A DNA stretch of 48,094 bases from DATLXU01 sp035575515. GTDB taxonomy: Bacteria; Acidobacteriota; Blastocatellia; UBA7656. A program made the translations under genes and the position numbers. Positions 43,419-48,094 of this stretch are shown piece after piece. The notes beneath the pieces are model-generated. The model saw only the letters and a list, made by a program, of their open reading frames with translations. It was not told where the DNA came from and ran no database searches. Location of the stretch: contig DATLXU010000021.1 in NCBI GenBank assembly GCA_035575515.1, positions 1 to 48,094 of the forward strand. Direction: 5' to 3'. Numbering within the stretch: position 1 is the first letter of the stretch; every line of letters begins with the position of its first letter.

Positions 43419-43910
43419 TCAACTGAACAGCGCGTCAATATCCTCTTCGGTAATCTCGGCAAAAGGCGAATCGAGTGTGACGCCTAAGTCGCGCTCGCGA
43501 TTTATCTTCGCATCAATCGTGTCGAAGATCATATTCATTTCGGATGTCGCGCGCTTGACGCGCAATCGAACAAGCCCGAGGCTTGACCGCTCGTCAAAGA
43601 TGACGACGAGGATGACGCGGCTTGCAACTATCGAGATGTGAATGTTATCGCGCTCGCCTTCGTGCGAAAGCACGGGAAAGCCCCGCTCGCCTATGAGATG
43701 AGCCAGTCCGTCCGTCGCTGCGACATTTCCGGCTGTGAGGCTCGCAAGGCTCGTTGTGTCGAGGTTGAGCATCTCGCCGTGTGCGGCTATCTGCTGGCCG
43801 TTTTTATCAACCAGAAAAACAAACTTGGCGTTCGCGTCCGCGCACAACCGTGTGATTACGCGCTTGAGCTGCTCGTACTCCTCTTCATACATTACGACAG
43901 GAGTCGTCAT
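43419..43910 (-). CDS. mglB: MglB-type roadblock/LC7 protein (GTPase-activating partner)
   Basis: MglB is the GTPase-activating partner of MglA. The 163-residue protein has one roadblock/LC7 domain (about 9-125: LKRVITRLCADANAKFVFLVDKNGQQIAAHG...SLASLTAGNVAAT) and an acidic C-terminal tail (FAEITEEDIDALF). ATG at 43910 is chosen; a GTG is one codon earlier. It is the first gene of the mglBA pair, with a sigma-70-like promoter at 44067-44095. The divergent M20 dipeptidase gene shares the upstream region. Confidence 0.92.
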   Translation of the reverse strand: MTTPVVMYEEEYEQLKRVITRLCADANAKFVFLVDKNGQQIAAHGEMLNLDTTSLASLTAGNVAATDGLAHLIGERGFPVLSHEGERDNIHISIVASRVILVVIFDERSSLGLVRLRVKRATSEMNMIFDTIDAKINRERDLGVTLDSPFAEITEEDIDALFS

Positions 43911-44236
43911 CACTTCAGTTCCTCATTTGACTGATGCAAGGGAGCCGCGCCGGAGTTCGCGCGCCGATTCAATACCCAAACGAATGGTCGGCCCATCTTT
44001 CACGCTCAGTATGACTGTTGCACTCTCGGCGGCAGTAAACAGCAGGGGCATTTGTGGGGTATGGTTTTTATAGCATGCCCTCCATGCCAGTTCAAGAGTT
44101 TTCCTTGACGTACCCGAATGGGAGAGACAATACAAGCAAAGCTTCTGCTTTTTCCTTCACCGACCTGATGCTTGCCGCGCCTATAAGCCAAAGGTATTAT
44201 CGTTTCAGGCTGATTAATCGCCGCAGGAGGAACAGA
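43911..44236. other. divergent intergenic region mglB / M20 dipeptidase
   Basis: This 326-base region holds the mglB promoter (44067-44095) on the minus strand. On the plus strand it has a weak TTGACG at about 44105 without a clear -10, and AGGAGG just before the dipeptidase start. A continuous frame upstream of the dipeptidase ATG is not conserved-looking and is not taken as coding. Confidence 0.5.
44067..44095 (-). promoter_or_regulatory. sigma-70 promoter of mglBA
   Basis: On the minus strand TTGAAC (44090-44095) and TATAAA (44067-44072) are 17 bases apart. The leader to mglB would be about 150 bases. Confidence 0.65.
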
Positions 44237-45403
44237 ATGGAATCCAAATTCGCAAAGCACGTCGACCGCGATGAGATCGTAGAAGTAATCTCTGAGCTTG
44301 TTCGACAAAACACAGTGAACCCGCCGGGCAACGAGTACCTCTGCAAAGAGATCGTCACGCGCTGCATGAATAAAATCGGCATGGAAGTTTCTTACTACGA
44401 AAAAGAGCCGGGCCGCACAAACATTGTGGGCCGAATAGGGCGCGGCGCAAAATCCATCGGGTTCGTCTCGCACATGGACGTGGTGCCGCCGGGCGAGCTT
44501 GAGCAGTGGGAGACGCCGCCGTTTGAACCTGTGATAAAAGACGGGCGCATCTACGGGCGCGGCACGCTCGACGACAAAGGCTCTTTCGCCTGCGCTTACT
44601 CTGCGTGCAAAGCATTCCTTGCAGAGCATCCTGATTTCGACGGAACGATTTATTTAATCGCTGCCGCCGATGAAGAGATGGGAAGCGAGCTTGGCATCAT
44701 CTACCTGGTCGAAGAATGCGGCCTGCGGTTCGACGTTGCGATAATTCCAGACGGCGGGCGTATGGACGTTTCGATCTATGGCGAGAAAGGCATCCTCTGG
44801 GTCGAGCTTGAAAGCCATGGCATACAGGCGCACGGCTCGACGCCTGAGCTTGGTCGCAACGCGATAATCCCACTGGCCGAAGCGATTGCTGAGATCAAGT
44901 CGTTAGATTTAGGCGCGGACTATGACCGCGCGTTCGACGGCTGGACGATGAACGTGGGCACTATTCAGGGCGGATCGTCCACAAACACAGTGCCTGCTGT
45001 TGCGCGGGCGACGATTGATTTCCGCCTGCCTGCAGGCATTACGAAAGAGCGCGTACTCGCTGAAATCGAAAAGAAGATCGAAACCGTTCGCCGCCGCTCA
45101 AAAGACGCAGACCTGCGCGTAAAGGTCCTCCACGAAACCGAGCCGCATCTGTCGGATAAAAACTCGATCATCATCCGCAGCTTCGACGCGGCGGCGCGGC
45201 GCTTGGGCATCGAGATGAATTACGAAACGTTCGGCGGAAACACTGTGGCAAAGAATCTCTACTTTGCGGGCATCACATCGGTGGTTCATTATCCGGGCGA
45301 CGACAAGCTGGCGCACGTGCCGAACGAATTTGTGATTATTGATGAGATGGTGCTCGGCTCGGTGCTCTACGCCGAAACGCTCGAAGCGTATTTCTTCGGA
45401 TGA
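44237..45403 (+). CDS. M20-family metallopeptidase (dipeptidase/deacylase-like)
   Basis: The ATG at 44237 follows AGGAGG by six bases; the frame is open to 44054. The 388-residue cytoplasmic enzyme has the M20 zinc site: H79 and D81 (VSHMDVVP), bridging D112 (GTLDDKG) and the catalytic EE pair at 146-147 (AADEEMG). The lid/dimerisation domain follows (about 185-290, with HGSTPELGRNAI). It likely removes an amino acid or acyl group from a peptide; M20 members such as ArgE, DapE and Xaa-His peptidases are close in sequence, so the substrate is not fixed. A hairpin follows at 45427-45462. Confidence 0.92.
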   Translation: MESKFAKHVDRDEIVEVISELVRQNTVNPPGNEYLCKEIVTRCMNKIGMEVSYYEKEPGRTNIVGRIGRGAKSIGFVSHMDVVPPGELEQWETPPFEPVIKDGRIYGRGTLDDKGSFACAYSACKAFLAEHPDFDGTIYLIAAADEEMGSELGIIYLVEECGLRFDVAIIPDGGRMDVSIYGEKGILWVELESHGIQAHGSTPELGRNAIIPLAEAIAEIKSLDLGADYDRAFDGWTMNVGTIQGGSSTNTVPAVARATIDFRLPAGITKERVLAEIEKKIETVRRRSKDADLRVKVLHETEPHLSDKNSIIIRSFDAAARRLGIEMNYETFGGNTVAKNLYFAGITSVVHYPGDDKLAHVPNEFVIIDEMVLGSVLYAETLEAYFFG

Positions 45404-45426
45404 TTGGAAAGATTATGCACAACAAG

Positions 45427-45462
45427 CTTGTAAAAGCGGCGCTCTGTGCCCGCCCTTACAAG
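45427..45462. terminator. hairpin after the M20 peptidase gene
   Basis: CTTGTAA pairs with TTACAAG around a GC-rich inner stem (GCGG/CCGC region). It is followed by TATTAATTT, 24 bases after the peptidase stop and before the transglycosylase start. Confidence 0.6.
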
Positions 45463-45483
45463 TATTAATTTCAAAGGGTGATG

Positions 45484-47910
45484 ATGTTCCGACCCGCAGT
45501 TGCCGCGCTCGTTTTGATGCTCGCGATCTTTGCGGGCAATTCCTCTGCGCAGAGCTTGCAAACAAGAGCCGCAGATATTCGCGCTGCAATGGGCGCGCGC
45601 GATTTCGAGCGCGCTGAAAAATTGGTCCGCGACCTGCGCGCTGCTGACGTTGTTGTGTTCACTCGAAACAATTACGACTATCTGCTTGCGCGACTGCTTG
45701 AGCGGCGAGGCGCAACGGCGGAAGCCACACCGCTTTATCTTGGTTTAATCAATCGCAACTCAGTTCTCGCTGAGTACGCGCTCTGGCATCTTGCGGCAAT
45801 AGCCCGCGCGTCGAATGACCTCGCGCTTGAACGGCAATACATCACTCGCCTTATTGGCTCATATCCATCGAGCGCGCTTGTTACGAGCGCGCGTGATCGG
45901 TTAATTCAAAGCCTGCGCGAGAGCGGCGATTATCGCTCGACAATTTCAATGCTTCGACCAATCGCATCCGTGACAGGCGCGCGCGGCCGCACAGCGATGG
46001 CTCAACTCGGTGAAGCATACGCACGCGCCGGAGACGCGGCATCGGCCCGCGCGACTTTCAATCAACTCCTCACGGCGCGCGATGATGCGGCGCTTGCTGC
46101 ATCAATCGGACTCGACGCGCTCGACAAAGCAGAGAATATCAAGCCTAACGAGTTCGACGCGCTCAGGCGCGCGAGAGTCTACCTTGCAAATCGCCACTGG
46201 GCAGAAGCCCGCGCGCATCTCGTTTACATCGTTGAACAATTTCCCGAAAGTCCCAACCGCGCCGAAGCGATTTATCAAACTGGCTTCACCTACTACCGCG
46301 AAGACATTCAGGACGAAGCCATTAAATGGTTCGAGCGCGCGCACGAAGAATTTCCCGCGAAGAAAGAGGGCGAGCAGGGTTATTACTGGGTCGCGTCGGC
46401 GCTTCAAAAGGCTCGCCGTTATGAAGACGCTGCGCGCCGCTACATGGATTTCATCGCGGCTTACCCGGAAAGCGAGTCGCTCGAAAGCGCGTACCGCAAC
46501 GTCGTCGACAGCCTCCGCTACGCGGGCAAGGATGCGGAGGCAATCGAGTGGTCGCGCCGCATTCAAAAAGATTTCGCAGGGAGGCCGCTTTCGGTCGTCG
46601 GCCTATTCAACGAAGCGAAGATCGAGCTTGCCAGAAATAATTTTGAGGCTGCGTTTCAATTATTCACGCGGCTACAGGCGCAGCCCGCTTATCCGAAACT
46701 GCTGAGCGCGCCGACGCGAGGCGAGGCAAACTTCTTGCGCATCCTCACGCTTGAGTTGATGGGGCGATTGGATGAAGCTGCTCGTGCGTACCTGACTTTG
46801 CCGGACGAGCGCGATAATTATTATGGTCGCCGGGCGACTCTCCGCCTTCAAGCATTGCTACAGACAGAAGAGGGTCGCCGCCGCATAGAGCCGCTCGCGC
46901 GAATCTACCGCGATCAGGCCCGCGCAGCGTTTCGCGCCGCTCGATACAGCGAAGCAAAAGACGCGGCAACGCAGGCGCTCCGTATAATCACAGACCAAAA
47001 CGCGCAGTATGAGTTGCTAGACATCCTGCGCGCGAGCTACGCGCACCTTCCACAGTACAACATCACGTCGCGCTATCGTCTGATTCCTGCCGCGCGCCCG
47101 GTGATTGCTGATTCAAAGCCGACAATGGATGCTTCGCACGCATCGCTTGCGGCGGAGTTGTTGTTTTTAGGCTTGTACGACGAAGGGGCGACTGAATTGC
47201 GGTTAGGCGGATTCGTCGCTCGCGCGTCGGATGGTGAAAGCGACGGCGAAAGCTCTCCCCGAAAACCGCTTGCAGCACAATCCGGTGATGTCGCGTATTC
47301 GCTTGCGGTCTACAGCAATCGCGGCGATCAGGCGGGGCACGCCATTCAGTTCGGCGAGCCGATTGCCCGTAGCGTTCCTCAAGACTTTCGCCTTGAGCTT
47401 TTGCCGCGCGACCTCGCTGAGTTGATCTATCCCGCACCCTACCGCGATGCGCTCTTGCGATACGCGCCGCGTCTTGAAGTTGACCCGCGACTGATGCTCG
47501 CGCTGGCGCGACAGGAGAGCCGATTTAACCCTTCGGTCAAAAGCGCCGCAGCCGCGCGCGGTCTCGTTCAATTCATTCAGGAGACTGCGTTGAAGCTCGC
47601 CGCCGAAGAAGGCATAAAGAACTTCGAGCTTGATGATGTCTATGAGCCTGAGATTGCGATTCGCCTCGCGGTTCGCAACGTCGCCGATTTATCAAAAGAG
47701 TTTCCGAATAATCCTTATGCGGTTGCGGCGGCCTATAACACTTACGATACGAACGTCGAGCGGTGGATATTCCGCTCGCGATCTACGGACATTGATCGGT
47801 TCACGGCTGAGATAGCAATTCCCGAAACTAAAGATTACGTCGCGAAAGTGATGAGCAACTACTGGGCTTACCAGCAGCTTTACGCTTCAGACCTCAAGCC
47901 TCTAAGGTGA
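45484..47910 (+). CDS. slt: secreted lytic transglycosylase with TPR-rich N-terminal region
   Basis: Three start codons stand in a row (GTG 45478, ATG 45481, ATG 45484); the last has the best distance to AAAGGG. The 808-residue precursor has a signal peptide (about 1-23) and a long helical TPR/superhelix region (about 25-560). A C-terminal SLT goose-lysozyme-type domain follows (about 640-790) with catalytic E678 (RQESRFNPSVKS), RGLVQFIQETA and AAYN. It cleaves peptidoglycan in the periplasm. Its layout is like Slt70, but with recognisable tandem TPR motifs, so cell-wall remodelling with protein partners is likely. Confidence 0.94.
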   Translation: MFRPAVAALVLMLAIFAGNSSAQSLQTRAADIRAAMGARDFERAEKLVRDLRAADVVVFTRNNYDYLLARLLERRGATAEATPLYLGLINRNSVLAEYALWHLAAIARASNDLALERQYITRLIGSYPSSALVTSARDRLIQSLRESGDYRSTISMLRPIASVTGARGRTAMAQLGEAYARAGDAASARATFNQLLTARDDAALAASIGLDALDKAENIKPNEFDALRRARVYLANRHWAEARAHLVYIVEQFPESPNRAEAIYQTGFTYYREDIQDEAIKWFERAHEEFPAKKEGEQGYYWVASALQKARRYEDAARRYMDFIAAYPESESLESAYRNVVDSLRYAGKDAEAIEWSRRIQKDFAGRPLSVVGLFNEAKIELARNNFEAAFQLFTRLQAQPAYPKLLSAPTRGEANFLRILTLELMGRLDEAARAYLTLPDERDNYYGRRATLRLQALLQTEEGRRRIEPLARIYRDQARAAFRAARYSEAKDAATQALRIITDQNAQYELLDILRASYAHLPQYNITSRYRLIPAARPVIADSKPTMDASHASLAAELLFLGLYDEGATELRLGGFVARASDGESDGESSPRKPLAAQSGDVAYSLAVYSNRGDQAGHAIQFGEPIARSVPQDFRLELLPRDLAELIYPAPYRDALLRYAPRLEVDPRLMLALARQESRFNPSVKSAAAARGLVQFIQETALKLAAEEGIKNFELDDVYEPEIAIRLAVRNVADLSKEFPNNPYAVAAAYNTYDTNVERWIFRSRSTDIDRFTAEIAIPETKDYVAKVMSNYWAYQQLYASDLKPLR

Positions 47911-47989
47911 ATTACAACTGATGAGCGACGCTCTTACGCACGATAGAGCAACCATGATTCTGTAAATTCGCAATTCACGGGAACGGCCT
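47911..47989. mobile_element. possible end of an IS256-type element
   Basis: The 79 bases between slt and the transposase stop contain AATTTACAGAAT (minus strand, about 47959-47970), which resembles ends of IS256-family elements. The other end lies outside the window, so the inverted repeat cannot be confirmed. Confidence 0.3.
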
Positions 47990-48094
47990 TTAAGAAGTTA
48001 AATAGCGCGTCCCACTCTGCCAATCCTCATCTATCTCCATCAATGCTGCCGTCGCCAATCGCTCCAGTGACGGCTGCGTTCGGGAACACACCCA
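47990..48094 (-). CDS. C-terminal end of an IS256-family transposase (cut by window edge)
   Basis: The minus-strand frame from the right edge to TAA (47990-47992) gives 34 residues including ERLATAALMEIDEDWQ and TRYLTS. This is the pattern of the C-terminus of IS256-type (mutator-like) transposases, where an ALLMEI.EEW..GRRYLT motif is common. The rest lies outside the window, so it cannot be said whether the element is intact. The end of the element would lie between this stop and the slt gene. Confidence 0.6.
   Translation of the reverse strand, partial: WVCSRTQPSLERLATAALMEIDEDWQSGTRYLTS

Overview
The window looks like a chromosomal segment of an Acidobacteriota bacterium, most likely of the Blastocatellia type. 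The reasons are: a von Willebrand protein of the type described as a 'VWFA-related Acidobacterial domain' (33212-34330); two very large Oar-like TonB-dependent receptors that start with a carboxypeptidase-type regulatory domain; secreted proteins joining that domain to TPR repeats; an MglA/MglB pair; BshC of bacillithiol synthesis; and many secreted DUF4440/NTF2-like proteins. No rRNA, tRNA, CRISPR array or complete mobile element was seen. The only transposon trace is the end of an IS256-like transposase gene running off the right edge.

Layout. 1-7.6 kb is mostly housekeeping: an HMG-CoA-synthase-like/DUF35 fusion, a CDF metal exporter, a DUF4440-FKBP isomerase, bshC, a 4-hydroxy-2-oxoglutarate-aldolase-like enzyme and fmt. 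7.6-8.2 kb holds a secreted-protein gene broken by an in-frame amber codon. 8.36-11.2 kb is a manganese-responsive unit: a good sigma-70 promoter, a yybP-ykoY (Mn2+) riboswitch with an overlapping intrinsic terminator, then htpX, a small membrane protein, a zinc-ribbon protein and a TerC-family exporter. 11.3-18.3 kb holds miaA, nnr (NAD(P)HX repair), a secreted cyclodextrin-glucanotransferase-like enzyme (GH13, IPT, CBM20), a double DUF4440 protein and a secreted unknown. 18.35-19.5 kb is an HD-GYP response regulator.

19.8-30.5 kb is the most unusual part. Two minus-strand modules each start with an Oar-like receptor followed by one or two secreted carboxypeptidase-regulatory/TPR proteins. 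Each module is preceded by the same roughly 130-bp regulatory block: an extended -10 promoter with a GAGA-NN-TCTC palindrome, an upstream ATGGATT motif, and a conserved element in the transcribed leader at identical distance. The leaders are about 360-390 nt and otherwise unalike. Just beyond lies a scar where a third receptor relic and a truncated regulatory-domain gene meet head-on (30.66-31.15 kb). The receptor plus TPR partner may be an acidobacterial counterpart of SusC/SusD.

31.2-48 kb: an NTF2-like protein, trmFO, the VWFA protein, a secreted M19 dipeptidase, a radical SAM protein, a dienelactone-hydrolase-like protein, hemF, two tandem secreted protein-tyrosine-phosphatase-like proteins, a secreted Asp-box (sialidase-fold) protein, a DUF1992 protein, an unknown, mglB-mglA, an M20 dipeptidase and a lytic transglycosylase with TPR repeats.

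A recurring feature is a set of long intergenic hairpins built partly from short tandem units (often 7 bases). They sit exactly on stop or start codons of neighbouring genes (CDF transporter, bshC at both ends, hemF, VWFA protein) and in places supply coding sequence.
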